From CAIWHR01 sp963713275 (GTDB lineage: Bacteria > Pseudomonadota > Gammaproteobacteria > Burkholderiales > Casimicrobiaceae): DNA of 64,000 bases. The stretch covers positions 248,001 through 312,000 of the forward strand of contig CAVQLG010000017.1 of NCBI GenBank assembly GCA_963713275.1, read 5' to 3'. The notes under the pieces are model-generated. The model was not told the origin of the DNA, made no database searches, and was given only the letters and a program-made list of their open reading frames with translations. A program made the translations under genes and the position numbers. This document shows positions 10,701 through 25,172 of this stretch, one piece after another (positions within the stretch are counted from its first letter, which is position 1; every line of letters begins with the position of its first letter).

Positions 10701-12057
10701 GGTCGGCGAGCGTGAAGCCGTCGTGAGCGACGACGAAATTGAGCGAACGCGACGGCGGCTTGGCCGCGGCGCGGAAGAGGTCGGCGGAGCCGGCGAGGCG
10801 CGTGGCGAGATCGGCGGTGAGGCCGTGGTCGCCGCGCCAGAAACGGCGCACCGTGTCGCGGAAGCGATCGTTCCACTCGCCCCAGGTCGCCGGGAACTCG
10901 CCCACGCGGTAACCCCCGGGCCCGATGTCCCAGGGCTCGGCGACGAGCTTGAGCTCGCACAGCACGGGGTCCTGCGCGATCGCCTCGAGGAGCGGCGCCG
11001 CGGGGTCGAAGCCGGCGTCGCGCCGGCCCATGACGGTCGCAAGATCGAAGCGGAAGCCGTCGACGCCGCAGACCGTGGCGTAGTGGCGCAGGGCGTCCAT
11101 CGCGAGGCGCAGCACCGGCGGCCGATCGAGCGCGAGCGTGTTGCCGCAGCCCGTGTCGTTCACGTAACTGCCCGGGTCGTGGGCCTGCATGCGGTAATAG
11201 GTGGCGTTGTCGATGCCGCGCAGCGACAGCATCGGCCCGGCGTCGTCGCCTTCGCCCGTATGGTTCAGCACGACATCGAGGATCACCTCGATGCCGGCGG
11301 CCTGCAACGCCGCCACCGCCTGCCGCAGCTCGGCGGCGCCGCCGGGGGCAAGACGCGGGTCGGGCGTGAGCAGCGTGACCGGGTTATAGCCCCAGTAGTT
11401 CGTGAGGCCGATCGCGGCGAGGTGGCGTTCGTCGATCCAGGCTGCCACCGGCATCAGCTCGACGGTGGTGACGCCGAGCGAGGCCAGGTGCGCGATCGCC
11501 GCCGGATGCGCGAGCGCCGCGCAGGTGCCGCGCAACGCCGCGGGCACGCCGGGGTGCGTGCGCGTGAATCCGCGCACGTGCAGCTCGTAGACGACGGTGT
11601 CCTGCCACGCGACGCGCGGGCGCGATGCCGCCGCCGGGGGGAGCGCGCCGTGCGCGACGGCGCGGGGAACGAACGGTGCGCTGTCGGTGTCGCAGCGCGA
11701 GCCGTCGGGGCGGCGCGCGGTCAGTGCCGGGTGGTAGGCGAACGCGCGGTCGAGCGCGCGGGCGTACGGGTCGACCAGGAGCTTCGCCGGGTTGAACACG
11801 TGCCCGCGCGCCGGATCCCACGGTCCGTGCACCCGCAACCCGTAGCGTGCGCCCGGCGCGACGTCGGCGACGAAGCCGTGGAAGACGTTGCCGGTTCGTT
11901 CCGGCAGGCGGATGCGCTCCTGCTCGGACTGCCCCTGGGCGTCGAACAGGCACAGCTCGACCGCCTCGGCGTGGACGGACGTGACCGCGACGTTGGCGCC
12001 GCCGGCGAGGAGCGTGAGTCCCGGCGGCTCCGGGCTGCCCGTGTCGACGCGCCGCAT
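7788..12057 (-). CDS. glgX-malQ: Fused glycogen debranching enzyme GlgX and 4-alpha-glucanotransferase MalQ
   Basis: One frame of about 1420 residues encodes two complete GH-family enzymes. Residues 1 to about 690 are GlgX, which removes alpha-1,6 branches from phosphorylase-trimmed glycogen. It shows VYELHVRGFT, the nucleophile in GFRFDLA (about 334), the acid in VAEPWDIG (about 374) and HDGFTLADL (about 446). Residues from about 700 are MalQ, which disproportionates the released maltodextrins: GLRIDHAMGLQRLFW (nucleophile, about 1169), VGENLGTVPDGL (about 1220) and HDLPTIRGWW (about 1272). The C-terminus NLPGTDRERPNWRRKV is typical of MalQ. Read literally the frame stays open on the antisense of the EAL gene to 5794; one surplus base near 7800-7850 would restore a stop at 7788. 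The start is ATG 12057 or GTG 12060. It is the last gene of the glycogen operon, 143 bases after glgC. Confidence 0.88.
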
Positions 12058-12202
12058 CACCGACTGCCCGGCGCGCGGCGCCGGCCGCGCGGCGCCGGCG
12101 AAAGGAAGCGGCGCCCGCGGTCCGGCAACGCCGCGGACGGGCCGGCGCCCCCCGTTGCGGCCGGCATCGTCTTCGCCGCGGGCGACAGCGTCGAGCGCGC
12201 GC

Positions 12203-13483
12203 TCATCGCTTGGATACGCTGCCCTCGAGCTTGTCGATCATCGGCTGGGTGATGAGGCAGATGCCCTTGGCCGTTCGCCGGAAGCGCGCGGCGTCGAGCA
12301 GCGGGTCCTCGCCGACGACAAGGCCTGCGGGGATCTTCACGCCGCGGTCGATCACGACGTTCGAAAGCTGCGCGCGGCGGCCGATGTCGACGTAGGGCAG
12401 CACGACCGCGTTGCGCACCCGCGCGTAGGAATGGATGTGGACGCGGGTGAACAGCAGCGAGTGGCGCAACTCGGCGCCGGAGACAATGCAGCCGCCGGAC
12501 ACGAGCGACGAGATGCCGATGCCGCGTCGCCCGTCGCTGTCGTGCACGAACTTGGCCGGCGGCGTGATCTCGGCGTAGGTCCAGATCGGCCAGTCGTGCT
12601 GGAAGAGGTCCAGCGCGGGCACGACGTCGGTGAGGTCGATGTTCGCTTCCCAGTACGCGTCGATGGTCCCGACGTCGCGCCAGTAGCTCTCGGCCTCCTC
12701 GCGCGTGTGCACGCAGGACTCGGCGAAGCGGTGCGCGACGGCCTTGCCGTTCTTCACGAGGTAGGGAATGATGTCCTTGCCGAAGTCCCGGCTCGAATCG
12801 GGATTTGCCGCGTCGCGATCGAGTTGCTCGAACAGGAACTTGCGGTGGAACGCGTAGATGCCCATGCTGGCGAGCGAGTAGCCGGGACGGTTGGGCATTT
12901 CCGGCGGGTTCTCGGGCTTCTCGACGAACGACACGATGCGGCTGCTCGCGTCGACGTCCATCACGCCAAAGCCCTTGGCGTCGGCGGCGGGGACCTCGAT
13001 GCAACCGACGACCACGTCGGCATTCTCGTTGACGAGCTGGATCAGCATCCGCTCGTAATCCATCTTGTAGATGTGGTCGCCCGCCAGGATGATGATGAAC
13101 TCGGGGGCGTAGCTCTCGACGATGTCGATGTTCTGGTAGACCGCGTCGGCGGTGCCCGCGTACCAGCGTTCCTCCGAGATGCGCTGGCTGGCCGGCAGGA
13201 TGTCGAAGCTCTCGTTGCGCATCGGCTGCAGGAAATTCCAGCCGTTCTGCAGGTGCCGGATCAGGCTGTGCGCCTTGTACTGGGTTGCGACCGCGATCCG
13301 GCGGACACCCGAGTTGAGGGCGTTGGACAGCGCGAAGTCCACGATCCGCGACTTGCCGCCGAAGTAGACCGCAGGCTTCGCGCGGTAGTCGGTGAGCTCC
13401 ATCAGTCGGCTGCCGCGACCGCCGGCCAGGACGTAGGCCATGGCGGAACGGGCCAATGGGGTCGAGTACTTGATCTTTTCCAT
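12203..13483 (-). CDS. glgC: Glucose-1-phosphate adenylyltransferase
   Basis: Makes ADP-glucose from glucose-1-phosphate and ATP, the committed and normally allosterically controlled step of bacterial glycogen synthesis. The 426-residue product has the nucleotidyltransferase loop AGGRGSRL (residues 20-27), YAGTADAVYQN, AGDHIYKMDY and FVEKPENPPE, then the left-handed beta-helix C-terminal domain (from about residue 310). ATG 13483 is chosen because a consensus AGGAGG (13491-13496) lies seven bases upstream; the frame is open further to 13564, but that would overlap glgB. It lies 64 bases downstream of the glgB stop in the same operon. Confidence 0.97.
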   Translation of the reverse strand: MEKIKYSTPLARSAMAYVLAGGRGSRLMELTDYRAKPAVYFGGKSRIVDFALSNALNSGVRRIAVATQYKAHSLIRHLQNGWNFLQPMRNESFDILPASQRISEERWYAGTADAVYQNIDIVESYAPEFIIILAGDHIYKMDYERMLIQLVNENADVVVGCIEVPAADAKGFGVMDVDASSRIVSFVEKPENPPEMPNRPGYSLASMGIYAFHRKFLFEQLDRDAANPDSSRDFGKDIIPYLVKNGKAVAHRFAESCVHTREEAESYWRDVGTIDAYWEANIDLTDVVPALDLFQHDWPIWTYAEITPPAKFVHDSDGRRGIGISSLVSGGCIVSGAELRHSLLFTRVHIHSYARVRNAVVLPYVDIGRRAQLSNVVIDRGVKIPAGLVVGEDPLLDAARFRRTAKGICLITQPMIDKLEGSVSKR

Positions 13484-13547
13484 CACCACCCCTCCTTTCG
13501 GCGTGAGGCTGCCAATCCCTGCACGCTGCACGATTTCCGGACGGCGT

Positions 13548-15733
<2,186 letters not shown>

Positions 15734-15734
<1 letters not shown>

Positions 15735-18226
15735 TACGGCTTGGCGCCTCCCGTGCGCCAGATGTCGCGCGCGTACTCGCCGATCGAGCGATCCGATGAG
15801 AACCAGCCCATCCGGGCGGTATTGAGGATCGAGCGGCGCCACCACCCCGCGCGGTCGCGGTAGAGGTGGCCCAGCGTGCGCTGCATCGAGTTGTACGCGT
15901 CGAAGTCGGCGCAGACCATGAAGTAGTCGTGGTGGCGCAGGACGTTGACCAGTCCGTGGTAGCGCCGGCGATCGTCGGGCGAGAACACGCCGGAATCGAG
16001 CGCGCTCAGCACTTCGGCCAGGTGGGGCGAGGCGGCGATGGCCTCGGTGGCGTCGATGCCGGCGGCGCGCCGCTTGGCCACCTGCTCCGCGGTCAGTCCG
16101 AAGATGAAGATGTTGTCGGCGCCGAGGTGCTCCAGCATCTCGACGTTGGCGCCGTCGAGGGTGCCGATGGTGAGCGCGCCGTTGAGCGCGAGCTTCATGT
16201 TGCCGGTCCCGGAGGCTTCCATGCCCGCGGTCGAGATCTGCTCGGAGATGTCGGCGGCCGGCACGATCGCCTCGGCGACGCTGACGTTGTAGTTGGGGAT
16301 GAACACGACCTTCAACGCCCCGCGCACGGCCGGGTCGCTGTTGACGATCCGGGCCACGTCGTTGGCGAGCTTGATGATCAGCTTGGCCTGGAAGTAGCCG
16401 GCTGCCGCCTTGCCCGAGAAGATCTTCACCCGCGGTATCCAGTCGCCCGTCGGCTGCGCGCGCAGCGCATTGTAGAGGCGGATGGTGTCGAGGATGTTGA
16501 GCAGCTGCCGCTTGTACTCGTGGATGCGCTTGATCTGGACGTCGAACACCGCGTCGGGGTCGAGCACGATGCCCAGCCGTTCGCGCACGAACTCTGCCAG
16601 CGCGACCTTGTTCTCGCGCCGGATCGCCGCGTAGCGTTCCTGGAACGCCGGGTCGTCGGCGTGGGCAGCGAGCTGTCCGAGCTCGTTCGGGTCGTCGAGG
16701 AACGTGTTGCCGATGGCGTCGGCGATGTGGCGGGCGAGGCCGGGGTTGGCCTGGAGCAGCCAGCGGCGGAACGTGATGCCGTTGGTGCGGTTGACGATCC
16801 GCTCGGGGAAGATCGCGTGCATTGAGCGGAAGATCGTCTGCCGCATGAGCTCGGTGTGCAGCGCCGAGACGCCGTTGACGCGGTGCGATCCCAGAAAGGC
16901 GAGGTGGCCCATGCGCACCTGCCGGGTGTGGTTCTCCTCGATCAGCGAGATGCCGGCGAGCAGCGCGTCGTCGGCGTGGCCCGCAGTGCGCTGGGCATCC
17001 AGATGCAGCGCGTTGATGAGGTAGATGATCTGCATGTGGCGCGGCAGCAGGCCCTCCATCAGCGGGACGGACCAGCGCTCCAGCGCCTCTGGCAGCAGCG
17101 TGTGGTTGGTGTAGTTGAACACCCTGGTCGCGATCGACCAGGCCTGATGCCAGGGCATGCCGTTCTCGTCGACGAGCAGCCGCATGAGCTCGGGAATCGC
17201 GATCGCCGGATGCGTGTCGTTGAGCTGGATCGCCACGTGGTCGGGCAACGAGCCGAGGTCGCCGTGCTGCTGCTTGTGCCGACGGATGAGGTCCTGCAGC
17301 GACGCCGAGGCGAAGAAGATCTCCTGCCGCAGGCGCAGCTCGTGCCCCGCCGGCGTCTGGTCCGACGGGTAGAGCACGCGCGAGACAGCTTCCAGCCGCA
17401 CGCGGTCGGCAAGCGCTCCGACGTGATCGCCGCGGTTGAACTCCTCCAGCCGGAGCGGATCGCTGGCGCGGGCCGACCACAGGCGCAGCGTGTTGATGTG
17501 CGTGCCGCGCCAGCCGGCGATCGGGGTGTCGAAGGCAACCGCCTTGACGCTGTCGGCGGGGCGCCACACGGAGCGCGTCGTGCCGTCCGGCTGGGTGACG
17601 ACGTCGACGCTGCCGCCGAAGCCGATGACGTAACTCACCTCCGGCCGGTGGAACTCCCAGGGGTTGGACGACGAGAGCCAGTCCTCCGGCAGTTCGAGCT
17701 GCCAGCCGTCCTGCAACGCCTGGCGAAAGATCCCGTGGTCGTAGCGGATGCCGTAGCCGTGCGCCGGGATGTGGAGCGTCGCCATGCTCTCCATGAAGCA
17801 GGCGGCGAGCCGGCCCAGGCCGCCGTTGCCCAGCGCCGCGTCGGGCTCGATCTTGCGCAGCCGGTCGAGGTCGACGCCGAGCTCCGCCAGCGCGCCCCGG
17901 GCGGTGGCGGTGAGGCCGAGGTTGCCCAGGGCGTCGAACAGCAGGCGTCCGATCAGGAACTCGAGCGAGAAGTAGTAGACCCGCTTGCGCCCGTCGCGAT
18001 ACGTGCGCCGCGTGGCGTCCATCCAGCGGTCGACGAGGTAATCGCGGGTCGCGAGGCAGGTGGCGACCAGCCAGTCGTGCTCGACCGCGTAGCGGGCGTC
18101 CTTGCCCACCGCGTAGGTGAGCTTGTGCAGCACCGCGGACTGGAACGCGGCCACGCTGGCCGCGCGCGGCGCCGCGAAAGGGGAGGGAAACTCGTGCGCG
18201 CCGTCGCTGTCGGGATCGGGAATCAT
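15734..18226 (-). CDS. glgP: Glycogen/starch phosphorylase
   Basis: Releases glucose-1-phosphate from glycogen chain ends with pyridoxal phosphate as cofactor. The 830-residue length is normal for the family. Visible motifs are ALGNGGLGRLAACFMES near the N-terminus, QLNDTHPAIAIPELMR, VKIFSGKAAAGYFQAK and the cofactor-lysine segment EASGTGNMKLALNG (about residue 677). It is the first gene of the minus-strand glycogen operon, divergent from a sugar kinase 495 bases away. ATG 18226 begins just before the conserved N-terminal region; its ribosome site is weak. Confidence 0.97.
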
Positions 18227-18721
18227 GGGAGGAAGACCTCGAAAGGGACCCGCAGCCTCGCCGTCGCCCGCGCCGGCGTCGCTGCGCGAGCGCAGCGTGC
18301 CCGCGCTCGCGAGTTGCAGCACCGCCCTGCCGCACGGCCTGGCTCGCGCCGCCAAACGAGGGAGTCTGTCGGATTCGGGGGTGTAGGGGATGACCGGAAG
18401 CGCCGTCTGACCGCACCGGCGCCTGCTCGCAATGCTCCTCGTCTGCTCATCTCTACCGTCTTGGTCGGCAAGTCTACCCGTTCCCGGCCGGCGCCGCACC
18501 GGGAAGCCGCGCTGCTGCCGGACGGTCCCGGTTGCGCGGTCAGGGCGGCGTCCCCGAAAGGCTGCTGCGGGCACGGCCGGCTCGTGCGCCGCGCCGTGCT
18601 TCGGGGCGGTTGCGCCGCGGCGGCAAGGCGTGGGACAGTGGCGAAGCCCCCAGGCCCGGTTGCGAGCGCAGCCTTTCGCGGCGGCCGCAAGGGCGGAACG
18701 GAATTGCCAGGAGGATGAGGG
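18227..18721. other. Divergent intergenic region between glgP and mak
   Basis: A 495-base region with no convincing coding frame; it should carry promoters for the glycogen operon (leftward) and the sugar kinase (rightward). The only clear signal is a consensus ribosome site AGGAGG at 18709-18714, seven bases before the kinase ATG. I could not identify a convincing -35/-10 pair for either direction. Confidence 0.6.
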
Positions 18722-19631
18722 ATGCAGCCCCCGCCGCTTCGGCTCGGCGTCGACCTCGGCGGCACGAAGATCGAGGTCGTCGCGCTCGACCCGCAGGGCC
18801 GCGAGCTCGCGCGGCGGCGGATCGGCACGCCGCAGGGGGACTACGAGGCGACCCTCGCCGCCGTGGCCGGGCTGGTTGCCCGCATCGAGGCCGAGCTTGG
18901 CGCCACCGGCACCGTCGGCATCGGCACGCCGGGATCGATCTCCCGGGCGACGGGTCTGCTTCGCGGATCGAGCTCCGTCTGCCTCAACGGGCGCCCGATC
19001 CGCCAGGACTTGGCGGCTGCGCTGCGACGCGAGGTCCGGATCACCAACGACGCGAACTGCTTCGCGCTGTCGGAGGCCGCCGACGGCGCCGGGGCCGGCG
19101 CCGCGGTCGTGTTCGGCGTGATCCTCGGTACCGGGGTCGGCGCCGGGATCGTCGTTCGCGGCGCGGTGCTCGAAGGCCCCAACGCGATCGCCGGCGAGTG
19201 GGGCCACAATCCGCTGCCGTGGCCGCGCGACGACGAGCGATGCGGCACGCCGTGCTTCTGCGGCCGCGCGGGCTGCATCGAGACCTGGCTGTCCGGGCCG
19301 GGCATCGAGCGCGATCACCGGGAGCACGGCGGGAGCGCGCTCGCGGCGCCCGCGATCGTGGCCGGGGCGGCGGCCGGCGATGCAGCCTGCGCGGCGACGC
19401 TTGCGCGCTACGAGGACCGCCTTGCCCGGGCGCTCGCCCACGTCATCAACCTCCTCGATCCCGACGTGATCGTGCTGGGCGGAGGGATGTCCAACATCGA
19501 GCGCCTGTACGCGCGGGTACCGCTCGTCCTGGGGCCGCTGGGTGTTCTCCGACCGCGTCGACACGCGCCTGCTGCGCAACCGGCACGGGGATTCGAGCGG
19601 CGTGCGCGGCGCCGCCTGGCTGTGGGGCTAA
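18722..19631 (+). CDS. mak: ROK-family sugar kinase, Mak-type fructokinase (one frameshift)
   Basis: Phosphorylates a free hexose with ATP; the whole sequence resembles E. coli Mak. The ATP-binding start is GVDLGGTKIE (residues 9-18), followed by GIGTPGSIS, TNDANCFALSEA and GEWGHNPLPW. A zinc site CGTPCFCGRAGC lies at about 174-185, followed by VIVLGGGMSNIERLY. The frame breaks in a GGGG run at 19531-19534; removing one G restores the Mak-like ending HGDSSGVRGAAWLWG and a stop at 19631, about 303 residues. It lies opposite glgP, which fits a role feeding hexose phosphate to or from glycogen. Substrate specificity (fructose, mannose or other) is not proven by sequence. Confidence 0.88.
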
Positions 19632-19656
19632 GCGTCCCGGGGGACCGCGGCCGTCG

Positions 19657-20550
19657 CTAGTCGGCTTCTCGGGCCGCGGCCAGCTCGCGCGCGACGTAGC
19701 CTTCGAGCGCGAGGAGGTCCATCGGCGGCAGGTCGGTGAACTGGACGCCGTGGGCGCGGCCGTTGCCGTCGGCGTCGTTCCGGCGGATCGTCGCCTTGAG
19801 CTTGAGCGTTGCCTCGCCGACCGCCGTAGCCAGCCGGAAGGCGACGTGCAGCACGGCGCCCGGTTCGCCCAGCGATTCGGGGACATGCAGGCGGGCCCCG
19901 CCGCAGGAGAGGTCGCTCACCTGCGCCGGCACGCTGCCCTGCAGGCTGCCCTGGGCATCCGGGCACGACACCGCGGCGATGAGGCGCACCGCCACGCGCC
20001 GCTCGCTGCGCACCTCGGCGCCCTCGACCTGGCGCGGGTACTCGAGGTGCATGTAGGCGGTCGGGGCGTACCGGATCACCAGCACGCCGGCAGTGAACGC
20101 AAACACGCGGGTGCCGGAGAACGCCCGCAGCAGCAGCGGCTGCCCCTGCCGGAACATCGCGAGGTTGCCTCCGGGCGCCGGCACGTTGACGATCAGGCTC
20201 ACGTCCTTGAACACACCCTGGAGCCGCGCGTTGTAACGGGTGTCGTCGTCGGGGTCGAGTTTCTGCAGCGACAGCCGCGTGCCGATCGGCAGCCGCAGAT
20301 CCTCGAAACGCAGCGCCTGCCAGCCGTCGTTGCGCTTTTCCTGCGTCGAGGCGACGGCGTCCTCGTCTGCACCGGCCGCTCGCGGAGCGCCCCCTGCGAC
20401 CCGGTAGAGGCCGCGGCGGGCGATTTCCTCGAGCTGGGCGACCGACTCGATGGTGTGGCCCGCGCGCAGCAGCAGCCTGCGGTCGCCGTCGAAGACCGGC
20501 CAGGCCAGGGGGCGGCCAAGCGCGATGTCGTTCTTGCGGATCGGGATCAT
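19657..20550 (-). CDS. PilZ-domain protein with YcgR-like N-terminal domain
   Basis: A likely c-di-GMP receptor of 297 residues. Residues about 85-180 resemble the YcgR N-terminal domain (RYNARLQGVFKDVSLIVNVP) and about 181-285 form PilZ. The two ligand motifs are present: R-x-x-x-R in ERRVAVR (about 185) and DLSCGGARL (about 215). YcgR proteins slow flagellar rotation or act on motility when c-di-GMP is high; whether this one does so is inference, since no flagellar gene is in the window. It converges with mak and may respond to the GGDEF/EAL protein encoded nearby. Confidence 0.85.
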   Translation of the reverse strand: MIPIRKNDIALGRPLAWPVFDGDRRLLLRAGHTIESVAQLEEIARRGLYRVAGGAPRAAGADEDAVASTQEKRNDGWQALRFEDLRLPIGTRLSLQKLDPDDDTRYNARLQGVFKDVSLIVNVPAPGGNLAMFRQGQPLLLRAFSGTRVFAFTAGVLVIRYAPTAYMHLEYPRQVEGAEVRSERRVAVRLIAAVSCPDAQGSLQGSVPAQVSDLSCGGARLHVPESLGEPGAVLHVAFRLATAVGEATLKLKATIRRNDADGNGRAHGVQFTDLPPMDLLALEGYVARELAAAREAD

Positions 20551-20946
20551 CGAACAGTGCGAAACCTCGCGTTCCGCTGCGGGAGCGGGTCCGCCGGCGT
20601 TTCCCGCTTATCGGCATCGCGGGCGCCCTCTTGAGGTCGGCCGGTTTCCGACCACGCGATGAGGGCGTCCGGACCGGCATCCGTTGCCGGGGGGAGGGCG
20701 GCCGGTCTGTATAATCAGGCAACCGCTGCAACCGCCTGCCTCGTCCTGCTCCCCGGAATCGTGTTCGATGTCCTTGCTCGGGTTCGTGCTGCCTCCTGCC
20801 GCCGCTGCGCCCGGGTCCGGTGCGCCGAGAGGCGCTCGGCCACGGCGTGCGCTCGCGCAACGCGGCGTCGCCCGCGCGGCGCCACCGGAGTCGCGGCGGG
20901 TTTGCCCGCGGTGAGCGCGGTTCCGACGCAGCACCCGAGGCACGCC
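20551..20946. other. Intergenic region upstream of the thioesterase gene
   Basis: A 396-base stretch between divergent genes with no frame I trust as coding. It contains a perfect -10 box, TATAAT (20710-20715), with a TTGCCG-like -35 20 bases upstream, which is a longer spacer than usual. If used, transcription would run rightward with a leader of about 230 bases before the thioesterase start. Confidence 0.55.
20710..20715 (+). promoter_or_regulatory. Candidate sigma-70 -10 box
   Basis: TATAAT stands out in a very GC-rich context and faces the thioesterase/aacS genes. The best -35 candidate is TTGCCG at 20684-20689, with a 20-base spacer. This is a sequence match only. Confidence 0.45.
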
Positions 20947-21366
20947 ATGTCGCACAAGCACCGCCTGCTCGTTCACACGTCCCGCCAGCACATCCGCTGG
21001 GGCGACATGGACGCCCTGGGTCACGTCAACAACACCGTGTACTTCCGATACATGGAGCAGGCGCGGATCGAATGGCTGTTCGCGCTGTTTCCGCCCGGCG
21101 CCGCGTTTCAGGGCACCGGGCCGGTGATCGTCAACGCGAGCTGCACGTTTCTCGAACCGCTCGTTTACCCGGGTGAGTTCGAGGTGAGGATGTTCCTCGG
21201 CGACCCGGGGCGCAGCAGCGTCAACAGCAGCTACGATCTCGTCAGCGGCGGCCGCACGGCCGCCGAAGGCGCCGCCAAGATCGTATGGATCGATCTCGCG
21301 ACGGGGCGCAGCGCCCCGCTGCCGAACGTCGTCGTCGCGCCCCTCTATGCCGCCGCCCGGGACTAG
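20947..21366 (+). CDS. Acyl-CoA thioesterase, 4-hydroxybenzoyl-CoA thioesterase/YbgC-FadM hotdog family
   Basis: A 139-residue single hotdog domain that should hydrolyse an acyl-CoA thioester. The active-site loop WGDMDALGHVNNTVYFRYM has the D-x-D-x-x-G-H-V-N-N pattern with its catalytic aspartate. The middle strand SCTFLEPLVYPGEFEV and the C-terminus fit the family. It precedes the acetoacetate-CoA ligase gene on the same strand by 138 bases, so a role in short-chain acyl-CoA turnover is plausible but substrate is unknown. Confidence 0.9.
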   Translation: MSHKHRLLVHTSRQHIRWGDMDALGHVNNTVYFRYMEQARIEWLFALFPPGAAFQGTGPVIVNASCTFLEPLVYPGEFEVRMFLGDPGRSSVNSSYDLVSGGRTAAEGAAKIVWIDLATGRSAPLPNVVVAPLYAAARD

Positions 21367-21504
21367 CGCGCTTTCGCCGACGACCCGCGGCGCGGACCAC
21401 GCGTGGCGCGCCCGGCGTCGCTCGTCGCGTTGCGCCCGGCCGCTCCACCGGGCGCCGGCAGGCGAGCCTGGATTGCCTCACCGACCCACCGCCTACGCTA
21501 CGCT

Positions 21505-23505
<2,001 letters not shown>

Positions 23506-23571
23506 ACGCATGCGCCACGCCGCAGTCGACCACTGCGACTCGCCCATCGACCAACCCACGGAAGCCAGACC

Positions 23572-24120
23572 ATGCTGCTCGACGCCCAACGCTCCACGGT
23601 GCTCGTCATCGATGTCCAGAAGAAGCTGCTGCCCGCGATCGCCGACCACGCCACGGTCGCTGCCAACACCGCCTGGCTGGTGCGGGTGGCGCAGAAGCTC
23701 GGCATTCCGGTTGCCGCAACCGAGCAGTATCCGCGCGGGCTGGGTCCGCTCGACGATTCGATCCGCGCGCTGCTGCCCGACGCCGCCGTCGCGACGAAGA
23801 ACCATTTCTCCTGCGTTGCCGCGGGCTGCCTGTCCGGCCTGCCCGGCACCGACCGGGCGCAGGTCGTGGTGGCCGGAATCGAGGCCCACGTCTGCGTGCT
23901 GCAGACGGTACTCGAGCTGATCGAGGACGGGCGGGAGGTCTACGTGGTCGCCGACGCCGTCGGCTCCCGGCGTCCGGATGACCGCGACCTCGCGATGGCC
24001 CGCATGCGCCAGGAAGGCGCGCGCATCGTCACCCGCGAGATGGTGGCGTTCGAGTGGCTGAAGGAGGCCGGCACGCCGCTGTTCAAGGACGTCAGCAAGG
24101 AATTCCTGCGCGATCTGTGA
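23572..24120 (+). CDS. Isochorismatase-family cysteine hydrolase
   Basis: A 182-residue cysteine hydrolase with the catalytic triad visible: Asp14 (VLVIDVQKK), a lysine near 76 (TKNHFSC) and Cys108 (EAHVCVLQTVLEL). The family includes YcaC-like and nicotinamidase-like enzymes acting on amides or enol ethers; the specific substrate cannot be told. It lies 66 bases after aacS and 4 bases before the CobD-like gene, so it is probably co-transcribed. Confidence 0.88.
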   Translation: MLLDAQRSTVLVIDVQKKLLPAIADHATVAANTAWLVRVAQKLGIPVAATEQYPRGLGPLDDSIRALLPDAAVATKNHFSCVAAGCLSGLPGTDRAQVVVAGIEAHVCVLQTVLELIEDGREVYVVADAVGSRRPDDRDLAMARMRQEGARIVTREMVAFEWLKEAGTPLFKDVSKEFLRDL

Positions 24121-24124
24121 AGCG

Positions 24125-25087
24125 ATGAGTTTCCTGGCTATCCTCGTCGCCCTGGCGCTCGAGCAGTGGCGGGCGTTTCGTTGGCGCGCGGTTCTGGAGC
24201 GCTTGTTCGTTCGCTATGCGCGCGGCATCGAGCGGCGGCTCAACGGCGGCACGGCGCAGCAGGGGCTGCTCGCGGCGGCGCTCGCGCTGGTGCCCCCGGT
24301 GGCCGTCGTGACCGGCGTGTCTTGGCTCGCCTCGGCGCTGCACCCGGCGCTGGGTTTCGCCTGGAACGTCGCGGTGCTCTATCTGCTGACGGGTTTCCGG
24401 CGCTTCAGCCACGCCTACCAAGCGGTCGCGGCGGCGCTCGCGGGGGGCGACATCGGCGCTGCCCGGCGAGCGCTCTTCGCCTGGCGCGGCGGCGCGACGG
24501 CCGAGCTCTCCAGCCACGAGGTGGCGAGGCTCGCGATCGAGCGCGGGCTCCTCGACGCCTACCGGCAGGTGTTCGCCACGCTGTTCTGGTTCACGGTACT
24601 GCCCGGCCCCGCCGGGGCGGTGCTCTACCGCGTGGCGTCGCTGCTCGCCGACCTGTGGCGCGCCGACGCGCGGGGTGAGGACACCACACCGATCGCGCGC
24701 GCGCTCGACGTCTTCGGCGCGCCGGCGCGCCGTCTGTTGTGGCTGCTCGACTGGATACCGGTGCGTCTGACGGCGCTGTCGTTCGCCGTCGTCGGTGATT
24801 TCGAGGACGCGGTCTACTGCTGGCGCACCCAGTCGGCGGGCTGGACGACCGAGGAGGGCGGCGTGCCGGCCGGTATCGTCCTCGCGAGCGGTGCCGGGGC
24901 CTTGGGCGTCACGCTCGGCGGGACGCTGCCGGGAACCACGGGCGAGCCGGCCTATCGACCGGTCCTGGGGCTGGGCGACGAGGCGTTGCCGGAGGTTCTG
25001 CCGAGCGGTGTGGGCCTCGTCTGGCGCGCGCTCCTGCTCTGGCTGCTGCTGATCCTGTTGTTGACGCTCGCGCGGCTCGCGCCGTGA
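24125..25087 (+). CDS. CobD/CbiB-family membrane protein
   Basis: A 320-residue integral membrane protein related to CobD/CbiB, the cobinamide-amide synthase of B12 synthesis, and to AmpE-like proteins. Membrane stretches lie near 55-75, 80-100, 155-175 and at the C-terminus. Conserved-looking segments are LTGFRRFSHAYQAV, WFTVLPGPAGAVLYR and SAGWTTEEGGVPAGIVLASG. No other cobalamin genes are nearby. In many betaproteobacteria such a gene sits beside rsgA, as here, and may not act in B12 synthesis; its function is uncertain. Its start is four bases after the preceding stop. Confidence 0.8.
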   Translation: MSFLAILVALALEQWRAFRWRAVLERLFVRYARGIERRLNGGTAQQGLLAAALALVPPVAVVTGVSWLASALHPALGFAWNVAVLYLLTGFRRFSHAYQAVAAALAGGDIGAARRALFAWRGGATAELSSHEVARLAIERGLLDAYRQVFATLFWFTVLPGPAGAVLYRVASLLADLWRADARGEDTTPIARALDVFGAPARRLLWLLDWIPVRLTALSFAVVGDFEDAVYCWRTQSAGWTTEEGGVPAGIVLASGAGALGVTLGGTLPGTTGEPAYRPVLGLGDEALPEVLPSGVGLVWRALLLWLLLILLLTLARLAP

Positions 25088-25172
25088 ACCCCGGGGGCGT
25101 CCCGCGGGCGTACACCGCAAGTCCGCAGCGCGGAGCGCGTAGGCGGTGGAGTGCGCACCCGCGTGCCGGCGA

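Noticed and set aside
12061..12202. GC-rich inverted repeats between glgC and glgX-malQ (GCCGGCGCC-type)
   Set aside because: Such palindromes are frequent by chance at this GC content, and there is no T-run to make a terminator.
8026..12252. A 1408-codon open frame on the plus strand opposite glgX-malQ
   Set aside because: It is an antisense shadow of a GC-rich gene: its Arg/Gly/His-heavy composition matches no family, while the opposite strand encodes two complete enzymes.
20768..20914. A 48-codon frame (MSLLGFVLPPAAAAPG...) in the leader of the thioesterase gene
   Set aside because: No convincing ribosome site and an Ala/Arg composition expected by chance in this DNA.
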